A stretch of 64,000 nt of DNA from Sphingopyxis panaciterrae (GCF_011762125.1 NZ_JAASQN010000002.1:744001-808000); one strand, 5' to 3'. Shown: positions 17,453-26,814, numbered from the stretch's first letter. The notes: generated from the sequence alone by a model not told the origin. Made by a program: numbers and translations.

Positions 17453-18796
17453 TCAATTCTCGATCAGTCTGGAAAACTGCTTTCGCGCCCGCATCCACAG
17501 CAGCACGGCGACCGGGCCCGCCACCAGTGCGACGCTCGCCATCGACCAGCCGACCATCGCGTCATCCCCGAAGAAATTATCGGTGATCACCGCGACGACG
17601 ACGGGCCCCACGGCATATCCCAGAACGGATATGGTCAGCAGATAGGCTGCATAGACCTGCCCGCGCATTTCATTGGGTATGACAATCGGGAGCGCAGCGG
17701 GCGCGAGCGCGATGGCAGAGGCGAAACCGAACACCGCCACGGCAGACAGCAGCAAGGACGCCGTAACGTCAGGCACCACCGGGGCCAGCGCAGCAGGAAT
17801 GAAGGCGAGCAATGTGCAGCCAAGCGCAACGATGATAGACGCGTCGCGGCGCCCTGCAGCGGCAAGGCGATTGGCAACCCATCCCGACGCGACGAGGCCC
17901 GAAATGCCCCCGATCAGCACCGCGAGACCATAGCCAAGTCCCGCTTCGCCCGGGGTAAGTCCGTAAGCCCGGTTCAGATAGGTCGGCATCCATGCAAGGG
18001 TCGACAGCAGGGCGAGCGCACTAGCTGCCGATGCGCAGAATTGCGGAATGAGGAACGGGCTCTTTTCCCGGAGCAATCCGATCGTGGCGCTTATCGGGAC
18101 GGTCCGGACGTCGCCCTCGACGAGGCGGCCGCGACGAGGCGGTTCTTTCACGAACAGGAAGGCTGCCGCGACGGCCAGTCCCGGAAGGCCCGCGACAAAG
18201 AAGGACGCCTGCCATGCGTGGATTTCGCCGAACAGCGGAACGGTGACTCGGCCAAGCCGGCTAACATAATCGACGATCGAGCCGCCAAAGATCAGCGCCA
18301 GTCCGCTTCCCGCAGAACCGCCGATCGAATAGAGCGTGATCGGGAGCGACAGGCGCGAGGAAGGAAAATAATCCGCGATCATCGAATGCGCCGCGGGGGA
18401 AATTCCGGCCTCGCCGATGCCCACTCCCATCCGCGCGAGAAACAGCTGGGTAAAATTTCCCGATACGCCGCATAAGGCGGTCATCAAGCTCCAGGCCGCA
18501 ACGCTGACCCCGGCAATCATGCGGCGGCTGTAGCGGTCGATCAACCATCCCATGGGAAGGCCCACGATGACATAAAGCATCGTGAAAGCCAGCCCGTGGA
18601 GGAGGCTGATCTGGGTGTCCGAGAGCAGGAAATCCGCCTTCAGCGGCCCCACGAGCAACGTCAGGATCATTCGGTCGATCATGGCAAAGGTAAAGGCGAC
18701 AATCAGCAACGCGACGACGCCCCATGCATAGGCCTCGCTTCGCCATGCGAAGTCGGAGACTTTACCTTCCACTGCCGCTTGCTTGCTGTCTTCCAT
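17453..18796 (-). CDS. MFS transporter (spinster-like family)
   Basis: The 447-aa inner-membrane protein has about twelve hydrophobic helices. The first is VVALLIVAFTFAMIDRMIL, and the MFS loop motif GWLIDRYSRRMIAG follows helix 2. RMGVGIGEAGISPAAHSMIADYFP in helix 4-5 is the pattern of the spinster/phthalate-permease-like group common in sphingomonad catabolic clusters. It sits between the TonB receptor and GST gene, all leftward. It probably moves the island's substrate or an intermediate across the inner membrane. No operator copy is seen right in front of it. Confidence 0.85.
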   Translation of the reverse strand: MEDSKQAAVEGKVSDFAWRSEAYAWGVVALLIVAFTFAMIDRMILTLLVGPLKADFLLSDTQISLLHGLAFTMLYVIVGLPMGWLIDRYSRRMIAGVSVAAWSLMTALCGVSGNFTQLFLARMGVGIGEAGISPAAHSMIADYFPSSRLSLPITLYSIGGSAGSGLALIFGGSIVDYVSRLGRVTVPLFGEIHAWQASFFVAGLPGLAVAAAFLFVKEPPRRGRLVEGDVRTVPISATIGLLREKSPFLIPQFCASAASALALLSTLAWMPTYLNRAYGLTPGEAGLGYGLAVLIGGISGLVASGWVANRLAAAGRRDASIIVALGCTLLAFIPAALAPVVPDVTASLLLSAVAVFGFASAIALAPAALPIVIPNEMRGQVYAAYLLTISVLGYAVGPVVVAVITDNFFGDDAMVGWSMASVALVAGPVAVLLWMRARKQFSRLIEN

Positions 18797-18858
18797 GTTT
18801 CTTCCTGCAACCCCGTCGTCGGATAGCGGTTACGACGATAATGTCCTGCCCGAAAAAT

Positions 18859-18881
18859 GGGGAGCGGATGGTCCGCTCCCC
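18859..18881 (-). terminator. Rho-independent terminator after TonB receptor
   Basis: Read leftward, GGGGAGCGGA and TCCGCTCCCC form a perfect 10-bp stem with a 3-base loop, followed directly by ATTTTTCG. It lies 16 bases past the stop of the TonB receptor, so it ends that transcript before the MFS gene. Confidence 0.8.
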
Positions 18882-18896
18882 AAGTTCGGGAGAGTG

Positions 18897-20969
18897 TCAG
18901 AACCGAACGGTGACCGATCCGACGATCAATCTCGGCTGGCCGCGGCGTGCGATCAGATCGGGATCGAATGGCTGAAGTTCGGTATGATATTTTTCGTTCA
19001 GCAGGTTATCGGCGCGGACAGCCAATTCCCATTTGTCGTCGACGGCACCTATCGCGATCCGTCCGCCGACGACATCGTAGGATTCCTGGCGCAGCGTGTT
19101 GGTCGTATTCCAGAAGAAACCCGAATTATGGGCCGCGTCCGCGCGCAGTGACAGCTTCAGGGCGGACGAAATATCGGTCGTGTAGTCGATGCTCGCACCG
19201 CCCGAGAAGCGCGGAGCATAGGGAACCCTGAAACCGTCGAACAGGCCCGCGGTGAATTTCGAATTCATATAGCCGCCGTTGGCGTTCAACGAGAGCTCGC
19301 GCGTGGGACGCAAGGTGAAGGAGAATTCCGCGCCCCAGGTACGCGCATCCCCGACATTACCGATCGCTTCGTTGGGAACACCGCTGTCGTCGAGGACAAG
19401 CGTCTCCAACTGTCGGTTTTTGCTCTCGATATAAAAGCCGGCAACTTCGTAGGACAGAAAGCCGCCATCGGTTTGCCCCTTGGCACCAAGTTCGAAGTTC
19501 CGCGCTTTTTCGGCCTTGTAGGGAAGGATCGACGTTTCGCCGAACAAGGTGAACCGCGCGGGCTCATAGCCTTCGGACGCGTTGAAATACAGCATCAGCG
19601 CCGGATCGACCTTGTAGGACAGCGTCAGCTTCGGCAAAACCACCGTGTCCTTCACATGCGCGCTGTCATCGATCACGCGATTGAGGCCAAAGAAGTCGCT
19701 GTGGTTGAGCCGCGCGCCGAGCGCGACCTCGAAGGCCCCCGACTTATAGGAGATATTGGCAAAACCGGCGTAGGTTTTCTCGACACTTTTGTTGTTGCTG
19801 AAATCGAACACGGTGGAGGGCCCGCCAAAATCGACGCCGAAGACCGCATCGGCAACGAGCGTGAGGCCGCGGTCGCGAACACGCGAATAATAGCCGCCAA
19901 CCAGCCAGTTGAAGCCTTCGCTATTGTCCGACTGCAGCCGGACCTCCTGCGTGAAGACGCGGGTCTTGATTGGGTCGCGCTGCGCGACGTACAGGCCGTC
20001 GAGCGCGCTATAGTCGAGGTCCCAAAGGATGCGGTTTCTGCGCTCGGTATAGGAGGTCAGCGAAGTCAGTGACAGATCGCCGATCTGCTGCTCGATGTTC
20101 AGGATGGTTCCGAAAATGCGGCGATGATTGTAGATATTCTGGTCGAGATCGGATTCGCCCCGGTACGACGTGTCGTTAGGGGTGATGTAATAGTCGTTGC
20201 CGCCATTGTTCAGATAGCTGTAGCGCACGCTGAGATTGATGTCGGTCATATCCGAGGGCATGAAGCGCAGCGCGCCGCGAAAGCCATATTCCTCGGACTT
20301 GTCGTTGTTGATCCGCGTGACCGGGTTTTTCATGAATCCATCGCCGGTATCGGCATAGCCCGAGACCCGGATCGCAAACATATCCGAGAGCGGCACATTA
20401 ACCGAAGCATTCACATTCAGGATGGATTGCTCGCCGACCTCACCCGAAATGCGCCCCTCGAATTTATCCGAGGGCTTTTTGGTGACATATTTCACCGCGC
20501 CGCCGATCGAGCTGCCGCCGTAGAGCGTGCCCTGCGGGCCCTTCAGAATTTCGACGCGCTCAAGGTCGATGATGCGGCTGGCCTGGTCGGTGAAATTCTG
20601 CACGTCATCGATGTAGAAACCGATGCCCTGAACATTGCCAAAGGAGCCGACGCCGCGGATCACAACATTCGGCTCATTGTCGCCGCGGCGGTTCAGCACG
20701 ATGTTCGGCACCGCCTGCCCCAGCTTGTCGAGATTGCCGATTCCGGCCTTTTGTAGCGAGGCGTCCGAGAAAGCAGAAATCGTCTCCGGAACGTCAATCA
20801 TGCGCTCGTTGCGCTTTCGCGCCGTGACGACGATATCGCCACCCTGACGATCTGTGGAATCTTCTGCTGCAGCCGCACCGCTATCCTGAGCGAATGCTGG
20901 CATAGGGATAGACGACAGCGTCGCGAGGATGGAGCCTGCCAGCAGCCCTAATTTCGAAGAACCCGTCAT
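18897..20969 (-). CDS. TonB-dependent outer membrane receptor
   Basis: The 690-aa protein has a signal peptide (MTGSSKLGLLAGSILATLSSIPMPAFAQ). The plug region reads GGDIVVTARKRNERMIDVPETISAF, VVIRGVGSFGN and VEILKGPQGTLYGGSSIGGAVKYV. A barrel domain follows and ends VTVRF with a terminal Phe. The ATG at 20969 has AAGGGGATC upstream and begins the signal peptide. Two operator copies (21029-21071) precede it, so it responds with the rest of the island. It probably brings the island's growth substrate through the outer membrane. Confidence 0.9.
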   Translation of the reverse strand: MTGSSKLGLLAGSILATLSSIPMPAFAQDSGAAAAEDSTDRQGGDIVVTARKRNERMIDVPETISAFSDASLQKAGIGNLDKLGQAVPNIVLNRRGDNEPNVVIRGVGSFGNVQGIGFYIDDVQNFTDQASRIIDLERVEILKGPQGTLYGGSSIGGAVKYVTKKPSDKFEGRISGEVGEQSILNVNASVNVPLSDMFAIRVSGYADTGDGFMKNPVTRINNDKSEEYGFRGALRFMPSDMTDINLSVRYSYLNNGGNDYYITPNDTSYRGESDLDQNIYNHRRIFGTILNIEQQIGDLSLTSLTSYTERRNRILWDLDYSALDGLYVAQRDPIKTRVFTQEVRLQSDNSEGFNWLVGGYYSRVRDRGLTLVADAVFGVDFGGPSTVFDFSNNKSVEKTYAGFANISYKSGAFEVALGARLNHSDFFGLNRVIDDSAHVKDTVVLPKLTLSYKVDPALMLYFNASEGYEPARFTLFGETSILPYKAEKARNFELGAKGQTDGGFLSYEVAGFYIESKNRQLETLVLDDSGVPNEAIGNVGDARTWGAEFSFTLRPTRELSLNANGGYMNSKFTAGLFDGFRVPYAPRFSGGASIDYTTDISSALKLSLRADAAHNSGFFWNTTNTLRQESYDVVGGRIAIGAVDDKWELAVRADNLLNEKYHTELQPFDPDLIARRGQPRLIVGSVTVRF

Positions 20970-21028
20970 CTTGATCCCCTTATCCTTCGTTCCGGTGTAT
21001 AAATCTCTGCATCTCGTCACCGGCCTGT

Positions 21029-21071
21029 TTCCGATCCGTAACAATTAGCCCTTACGGTTCGGTAAGTCAAT
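21029..21071 (-). promoter_or_regulatory. Tandem island operators, copies 7 and 8 (upstream of TonB receptor)
   Basis: TTTCCGATCCGTAAC (21028-21042) and TTACGGTTCGGTAAGTCAAT (21052-21071) are about 23 bases apart, 60-100 bases before the receptor start. Arrangement and spacing resemble the pair in front of hyuA. Confidence 0.6.
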
Positions 21072-21173
21072 CACATCCCATGTTGACAGGATGCGCGAAG
21101 ATCGGCCGTTTGTTCGGGCCAGTTTTGCGGATGCGTATGTTATTAGCCTGCTCCCCTCGATCTTCCCGGAACA

Positions 21174-22301
21174 TCAATCGCGCGTCGGGTCGATCAGGAA
21201 CTTCTGGCCCGTTGCCTTCAGCAAATAGGCTTGGAGGATGTCGGGCTGCAGCGCTTCGCCAAGCCCGATGGTTCGTGAATAGGTGCTGGCGAATGTCGTA
21301 GTGAGTTCGGCCACGACGCGCTGACGGAGCCGGTCCTCCACGTCTCGCCCGGCGCCTCTCAGGAACGTCCAGAGAAGCCAACCCGAGACACGCCATTGCC
21401 AGCCGAAGGCTAGGCAGTTGAGCCTCGTCGGCGCGGCGTTCAGGACACCATAAATGTACAGCTGCTTGAAGCTGTCCGAACCATAGCGTTCAAATCGGGT
21501 CATGCGCCGCGTCGCGGCCCGCTCCATGGCCTGCAGGATCATGCTGCCCAGTGCCCCGCCGCCCACCGAATCAAATGCGACGGTCGCGCCCGTTTCGGCA
21601 ATTAGATCGACGAGGCGGCCCGAAAAGCCCTCTTCCTCGCTATTGAGGATATGGGTCGCCCCGATATTTCTGAGGATTTCAACCTGTGCCGGAGAGCGCA
21701 CGATGTTAATGAGCGGGACGCCATCGGTGAGGCATATCTTCTGCAGCATCTGGCCAAGGTTCGAGGCGGCTGCGGTGTGGACGATCGCCTTATGACCTTC
21801 GCGGCGGGCCGTCTCGACGAAGCCAAGCGCAGTGAGCGGGTTGATGAACATCGAGGCGCCATCGACCGCAGACACGCCATCGGGGAGCTCAAGCACATCG
21901 GGGCGGCCAATACGCCGATAGTCGGCGTACATGCCGCCACCGATCATGCCGACCCGCTTGCCGAGAAGCGCAGTCGCGTTCCGGCCCGCGGCGACGACGG
22001 TGCCGGCGCCCTCATTGCCCACCGGAAGCGAATCCCCCAGCCGCCCCCTCACCCCGGCGAGCCGGGCCGTCGGGACATGAAATGTCAACGCCGGCTTTCC
22101 GGGAGTGCCGACTTCGGAAATCGAGGAAAGGTCTGCCGGTCCGAGGAGCAGGCCGAGGTCGCTGGGATTGATCGGTGCGGCCTCAACGCGGACGATGACT
22201 TCATCATCCCCCGGATCCGCGATCGTGACCGTTTCGAGCGAGAGAGTCAGTGTACCATTCTCGTCGATCCACGACCGCATCTCGCGCCCTGTCATGGCCA
22301 T
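21174..22301 (-). CDS. Zinc-type alcohol dehydrogenase / quinone oxidoreductase-like MDR protein
   Basis: This 375-aa medium-chain dehydrogenase/reductase has a GroES-like N-terminal domain (VIVRVEAAPINPSDLGLLLGP, VGNEGAGTVVAAG). The Rossmann domain shows IVHTAAASNLGQMLQKIC and AFDSVGGGALGSMILQAM. Zinc-ligand cysteines are not obvious, which favours the quinone oxidoreductase/enoyl reductase side of the family. GGAGG stands before the ATG at 22301. It lies 136 bases downstream of the hydrolase gene on the same strand, so it is probably the second gene of that operon. Confidence 0.85.
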   Translation of the reverse strand: MAMTGREMRSWIDENGTLTLSLETVTIADPGDDEVIVRVEAAPINPSDLGLLLGPADLSSISEVGTPGKPALTFHVPTARLAGVRGRLGDSLPVGNEGAGTVVAAGRNATALLGKRVGMIGGGMYADYRRIGRPDVLELPDGVSAVDGASMFINPLTALGFVETARREGHKAIVHTAAASNLGQMLQKICLTDGVPLINIVRSPAQVEILRNIGATHILNSEEEGFSGRLVDLIAETGATVAFDSVGGGALGSMILQAMERAATRRMTRFERYGSDSFKQLYIYGVLNAAPTRLNCLAFGWQWRVSGWLLWTFLRGAGRDVEDRLRQRVVAELTTTFASTYSRTIGLGEALQPDILQAYLLKATGQKFLIDPTRD

Positions 22302-22436
22302 ATTCGTTTCCTCCGCTAGTGCCGATGCTTCGCTCCGCTGGATCGCAGGCGCGCGTTCCGAAAATCTGCGATGCCGAGCACACGACAGAGCGATAGACAT
22401 CTGCTCCGTCGTGAGCGGGGTGATCGCTCGCTCTAG

Positions 22437-23630
22437 TCAGGTCTGAACAAGACCGAGCTTATCCGCGATCCAGTCACAGATATATTCCTGGCCGAGGGTC
22501 GGATTGTCCATCTGGCAGTGCGCAGCGCCGGTCTCTTCGGGAGTGAAGAGCTTATACGTCACGTCCACGCCTTTCGACCTGGCATAGTTGACGCTGTCCT
22601 CGGCGATGCTGGCGCCCAGAAAATCCTGTTCGCCATGGACAACCAGATAGGGACAGCGAATTTTGTCGATGACCCCCTCCAGCTTGAAATTCTTGAGCTT
22701 CTCGATCGTTTCGTCCCAGTTTTTGCCCCCCACCAGCCACATGAGCTGCCGTACGTTCAATGAGTCGGGATTGTTTTTTTCGAACGCCCGCAGGAAATCC
22801 TCTTCGGACAATCGGTTCCAGATCGCGCCGTCGCTGACAACGCAGGCGATCCGATGCTCGAAACTGGCTGCACGCGGGGCGTAAAAGCCGCCGAGGCTGG
22901 CACCATAAAGTGCGATACGCGCGCTATCGACGTCGCCGCGCGAGAGTAGATAATCGACGCAGGCACCGACCGGCTTTTCCGTTTCCACGCGAGCATGAAG
23001 CTGTCGGCGGCGGAGACTTCCACCCTGGCCGGGCAGGTCCACTAGCAGCAGCGAGAGGCCGCGCGTAAAGGCGTGCCGCGGCATTTCGTGCAGCAATTCA
23101 TCCTTATACTCGTCCGCCCCGCCAAAGCAGATGACGACGGGATAGGGCGCCACGGCGTCAGGCGCTCGCACGAAATAGGCGTCGAGATAGGAGTCTTCGA
23201 ACGGGATCTGCAGGACCTCACCGGCAGGCTTCATCAGCCGCAGAAAATGATGCGAGGAGTCTTCCACCTTGTCGAAAGCCGTGAGGCGTCGCGGATCGCT
23301 ATGCTCCATGAAATATTCGGCCGCCCGGTAATAGTTCGCTGCGCGCAGAAAATTCCCGCGAGCAGTCTCGGGATGACCTGCACCGAGAGCCTCTTCCGCG
23401 CGCGCCCGGCTCACATCGCCCATCCGGATCCACTCGACGTACCAGCTTTCGTCATCGCCGGGTTCAATCCGCGAGCCGACAAGGAAAGCCTCGCCCACGG
23501 TGCACGCGCCCTCATAGGCGCTAGCGAGCACACGGATGAAATTGAAGGATTTCTCGCTATGCTCCGGCCAGTGCAGCCACCCTTCCGGGCCATAGGCACC
23601 TGCATGAGCCTTTGTTTGAGAACCGGTCAA
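22437..23630 (-). CDS. Alpha/beta hydrolase, FrsA/2,6-dihydroxypseudooxynicotine-hydrolase-like
   Basis: The 397-aa enzyme has a helical N-terminal domain (RGNFLRAANYYRAAEYFM) and an alpha/beta-hydrolase core. The nucleophile is in GASLGG, the acid probably in VVHGEQDFLG, and the His in TGAAHCQMDNP. This layout matches C-C bond hydrolases such as 2,6-dihydroxypseudooxynicotine hydrolase, as well as FrsA-type esterases. I chose the TTG at 23630 because AAAGGAAACAAG sits directly before it. The ATG at 23684 has no comparable site and lies almost in the operator at 23689. The TTG start is an inference. Confidence 0.75.
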   Translation of the reverse strand: MTGSQTKAHAGAYGPEGWLHWPEHSEKSFNFIRVLASAYEGACTVGEAFLVGSRIEPGDDESWYVEWIRMGDVSRARAEEALGAGHPETARGNFLRAANYYRAAEYFMEHSDPRRLTAFDKVEDSSHHFLRLMKPAGEVLQIPFEDSYLDAYFVRAPDAVAPYPVVICFGGADEYKDELLHEMPRHAFTRGLSLLLVDLPGQGGSLRRRQLHARVETEKPVGACVDYLLSRGDVDSARIALYGASLGGFYAPRAASFEHRIACVVSDGAIWNRLSEEDFLRAFEKNNPDSLNVRQLMWLVGGKNWDETIEKLKNFKLEGVIDKIRCPYLVVHGEQDFLGASIAEDSVNYARSKGVDVTYKLFTPEETGAAHCQMDNPTLGQEYICDWIADKLGLVQT

Positions 23631-23688
23631 CTTGTTTCCTTTCCTATGAATTGCGATATGCCAAGGCACATACTTGATCCGCATCGTG

Positions 23689-23736
23689 ATACCGATCCGT
23701 AATATCAGCGCTGCTTCATACCGATCCGTAAGTCAA
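23689..23736 (-). promoter_or_regulatory. Tandem island operators, copies 9 and 10 (upstream of hydrolase)
   Basis: ATACCGATCCGTAA occurs twice exactly (23689-23702 and 23718-23731), the second extended by GTCAA. They are 29 bases apart and 60-100 bases before the TTG start, the cleanest repeat of the element. Confidence 0.65.
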
Positions 23737-23739
23737 GCC

Positions 23740-24756
23740 AAAGAATGAAGCCGTTGCCGGTCCTTTCGGGGCGTCCCAGTCCAAGCGATGATTGCAGGGC
23801 CAAGAAAAACGTTGATTTTTCTGCCATCGCCTTCCCCGGAACAATGTTGTTGAGGTAAGCTGCAAATGAGCGCGCACGCGCAACAGAACTGTACGCGTTA
23901 CAAATCTGCACGCAGAATATCCCCCCTCCGGAAGGGCGGACTTCCCCATGATCCCAGCAGGGGATCCGCGACGATACCGACCAAGCATTTGACGTCGGCG
24001 CGCCTAGCGCCGGCGACCGAGTTTATCTAAGTCGCCGACCCTCACAAGACCGGCGTCACGACGCTAGATGATGAATTGCGCATTCGACGATCCCGAAGTT
24101 TCTCCGGCGGTCAACGTCACGGCAGAGCTGCAGGCAAGACGACGCAATAGATATTTGTTCAAACGTCTGGGGAGAGTGGTCGATAAATTCAGACGTCTGC
24201 GCATTTCGGAAGCTGCCGACATCACAGGCAGCGAAAAGAGCATTCAAGTTCCAGCCGCTCACAGTCTGGCGGTCACGTAAAATATCGGCCGGACTGGGAA
24301 CGCCCACGCTGACGCGGAACGACTTCAATCGGGTGCAAAGCGGCAGCCCCGGCTTATCTCAACGATGGGTTTACGACGCCAAACACCTCCAGAATTTAGC
24401 GGACCATGGTGGCAATCCGCGTGTCCTGAAATAGCGACAGCGCTTGAGGCTCCCATTGCCAGCTTTCAACATATCGACCCGACGGTACTTTTTGGCTGCG
24501 ATAATGAGGGCGCAGATTCCAACTTGGGGCTAGAACTATCGAATGCCTTCGAAAACTCGCCCTCCAAAAAATCTGAAATTTTTCAATTACTTCAATGTTA
24601 TGGATTTATTTCAGTGTAAATTTCAGTATTTCCAATCAAAGTATTTTTTCTCTACTCCAGTCTCCTGGGAAGACGAGAATAATGAGTGGCAATGCGCGAT
24701 CGCATTCGCGTCGAGCGGCGCCGGCACAACCCATGTGCATCGACCACTCGCTTGAC
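23740..24756. other. About 1 kb without a recognisable gene, AT-richer than its surroundings
   Basis: Short open frames exist (for example leftward 24056-24328 and rightward 24365-24619) but none has a recognisable domain or a convincing ribosome site. The stretch around 24560-24665 is clearly richer in A and T than the genes on either side. The region leads into a decayed AraC gene, so it may be the remains of that gene or of transferred DNA. Confidence 0.4.
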
Positions 24757-24975
24757 GGACGTGGCCGATCCCTCTGCAACCTGCCATCGCCAAGATCATC
24801 AGGTTGGCAATCATCGACCAGCGCAGCCTGCTCGCAACGCAGCGCGCATTGCTCTATTCGACATTCCGTTAGCGAGATCGGCTATTCGCTCGGCCTCTCG
24901 GGCCCGGCCTATTTCTCGCTGTTCTAAACAAGCGTGCCGGTTGCTCCCACGCGCCTTTCGTAATCGCAATCGAGT
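24757..24975 (+). pseudogene. AraC/XylS-family regulator, degraded C-terminal fragment
   Basis: Three consecutive pieces in different frames together spell the end of an AraC-type DNA-binding domain. They are IDQRSLLATQRALLYSTF, then SVSEIGYSLGLSGPAYFSLF, then KQACRLLPRAFRNRNR. The shifts fall near 24864 and 24924. Assembled, the order and spacing match the second helix-turn-helix and tail of AraC proteins. No intact N-terminal domain is visible upstream. The gene is therefore not functional as read. Confidence 0.55.
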
Positions 24976-25017
24976 CCATCGGCTTTTAGTTTGCTGAGAG
25001 CAGGGCAAGCCAGCGCC

Positions 25018-25803
25018 CTAACGCCTCGGTCCGGGGCCGCGCGGCGTCGACGGCCCCGGAAGGCTGCTCGGCGGGGGACCCATTGGAGCGCTACGGGGGG
25101 CGCGCTCGGCTTCGCCGGGAAAAGAGGTCGCGCCTCCGACCGATCCCGCTATGCCGAGCCCGGTTGGCGCAGGGGGGCCATAGACGGGTACCAAGATCGG
25201 GCTGCCCGGCGAGGTTCCCTGCGGGCCAGCCTGCGGGCCGGTCTGCGCAAGTCTCTCCGGCTGGCTCACATCCTCGACGGGCTTCGCTGTCTCGGCCGGT
25301 TTTTCTTCCGATGCGAGTTCGGTCGGCGGCGGCGCGGCGGGGATCGGGAGGATCATCTTCGGGGCGGCAGCCGGCAAGCTCTTTTCAGCCGGTTGCGCCG
25401 CTTCGGCCGGACGCGGGGCGGCGTCGACAAGCTCGGCGGGGGCTTGCTGCTGCGAGCGCGGCAACGGCGCGACGTTTTTTTCCTCCGCGAGCGCGGGCTT
25501 GCTCTCCTCGCGGCCGTTCATCCCCGCGAGGATGCCGACGGGCAGGAGCACCGCCGCCGCCGAGGCCGCCGCATAGAAAGGCCAGCGCCGCAGCGCCGGA
25601 CGCGCAGGCTCGGCTGGAACCACCGCCTCGACGGGAAGCGGTACAACGACCTGAGAGAGCGGCGGCGCGATCGAACCGATCTGCGGCACCGCCGTGGCGC
25701 GCGCGGCGATACGCGCGGCCAGTCCTTCGGGGAGCGGCGGGTCGGGCAGGCGCGACAGCGCACGCGCCGCAAGTTCGTCCTTGCGGTTCTCGCTCGCGCT
25801 CAT
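25018..25803 (-). CDS. Probable anti-sigma factor, single-pass membrane protein
   Basis: The 261-aa protein starts MSASENRKDELAARALSRLPDPPLP. It has one hydrophobic segment near residues 95-115 (FYAAASAAAVLLPVGILAGM), followed by a long Pro/Ala-rich tail ending GPGPRR. Its ATG overlaps the stop of the ECF sigma factor by four bases (ATGA). A membrane protein translationally coupled to an ECF sigma is normally its anti-sigma factor, with the cytoplasmic N-terminus holding sigma. No zinc-binding HxxxCxxC motif is visible, so the assignment rests on position and topology. Confidence 0.6.
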   Translation of the reverse strand: MSASENRKDELAARALSRLPDPPLPEGLAARIAARATAVPQIGSIAPPLSQVVVPLPVEAVVPAEPARPALRRWPFYAAASAAAVLLPVGILAGMNGREESKPALAEEKNVAPLPRSQQQAPAELVDAAPRPAEAAQPAEKSLPAAAPKMILPIPAAPPPTELASEEKPAETAKPVEDVSQPERLAQTGPQAGPQGTSPGSPILVPVYGPPAPTGLGIAGSVGGATSFPGEAERAPRSAPMGPPPSSLPGPSTPRGPGPRR

Positions 25804-26627
25804 GCCAAAAGCTCCAGATCCTCGGCCGCCACGTCCATTCGCTCCAACTGTTCACGCAGGCTCCGCCGTGCCCTGAACAGCAGCGATTCCATGGCCTTCA
25901 GATTGAGACCAAGCATCTCCGCCGCGATCAGGTTCGGCAGACCTTCGAGATAGCATAGCACGAGTGCGGCGCGATGCCGATGCGGCAAAGCGCCGAGAGC
26001 CTCCTCGATGAGCCGTTCGAGGCGGCGGATGGCGAACTGCCGTTCGGGGCCCGGCGTCTCATCCTCGATTTCGGGGAGTTCGCCGTCGGCGACGACGCGA
26101 AACCGCCGCAGCCGATCGAGGCAGAGATTGACGGTGACCCGCTGCAGCCAGGTGAGAAGGCCGCCGCCGCGCGGTTCCCAGAGCGGCGCGTTCTGCCACA
26201 GGCGGGTGAAACAGTCCTGCACCGCGTCCTCGGCCTCCTGCGCATCGCAGAGCAGGCGGAGAGCCACCCGGTAGAGGCGACCGCTGTGTCGATCGACGAG
26301 CTTGCCAAAGGCTTCGACATCGCCGCACCCGGCACGTTCGATCAACAGATCGTCGGGGTCGTCGGCGAGCGGCGGAATCTCGGCGCGAAATTCCGCGCCG
26401 CCGCCAAAGGCCTGCGCATCTCCGGTCGGGGACAAGGGTTGCTGAAACGACACCGAAACCCGCCATTTTCTGGGGAAGAAAGGCCATCGGGCTATGGCGC
26501 GGCCGATGAACCGGAGATGTATCCGGAAAAATATCTGCAATGCGCGCGAAGGGTATCGGCCGGCCTCCCGTTTATCGATCGATGACGAATGCAATTCAGG
26601 CCCGCGCGAACGAAGCGATGGCTTCAT
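25800..26627 (-). CDS. RNA polymerase ECF-type sigma factor
   Basis: Region 2 is visible as VEAFGKLVDRHSGRLYRVALRLLCDAQEAEDAVQDCFTRLWQN, with LTWLQRVTVNLCLDRLRR after it. Region 4 is ALGALPHRHRAALVLCYLEGLPNLIAAEMLGLNLKAMESLLFRARRSLREQL. The recognisable protein begins about 75 residues into the 275-codon frame. The true start may therefore be a downstream codon such as GTG at 26453; no strong ribosome site decides it. It is coupled to the anti-sigma gene and divergent from the EF-hand gene, which is a natural target candidate. Confidence 0.85.
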   Translation of the reverse strand: MKPSLRSRGPELHSSSIDKREAGRYPSRALQIFFRIHLRFIGRAIARWPFFPRKWRVSVSFQQPLSPTGDAQAFGGGAEFRAEIPPLADDPDDLLIERAGCGDVEAFGKLVDRHSGRLYRVALRLLCDAQEAEDAVQDCFTRLWQNAPLWEPRGGGLLTWLQRVTVNLCLDRLRRFRVVADGELPEIEDETPGPERQFAIRRLERLIEEALGALPHRHRAALVLCYLEGLPNLIAAEMLGLNLKAMESLLFRARRSLREQLERMDVAAEDLELLA

Positions 26628-26745
26628 ACCGCCCTCCCGCCCGCGCTGGCCGACGCAGCATCATATCCGCAACGCGCGCGCCGGGTGCCATCGGACGCGC
26701 GGTGGAAAGACGCCTCTCGCTCTCCCCGGGTGACCCGTCTTTCCC

Positions 26746-26778
26746 GGACCGGGCGGTGCCTCCTCGACCGCCCGGTCC
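26746..26778. other. Perfect hairpin between ECF sigma and EF-hand genes
   Basis: GGACCGGGCGGT (26746-26757) and ACCGCCCGGTCC (26767-26778) form a 12-bp stem with a 9-base loop, 36 bases before the EF-hand ATG. It stands in a divergent intergenic region, where a terminator would have nothing to end. A leader structure or protein-binding site is possible. Confidence 0.5.
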
Positions 26779-26814
26779 GCTTCCATTTTCCTTACAGTGA
26801 CGAAGGATCCTTCG

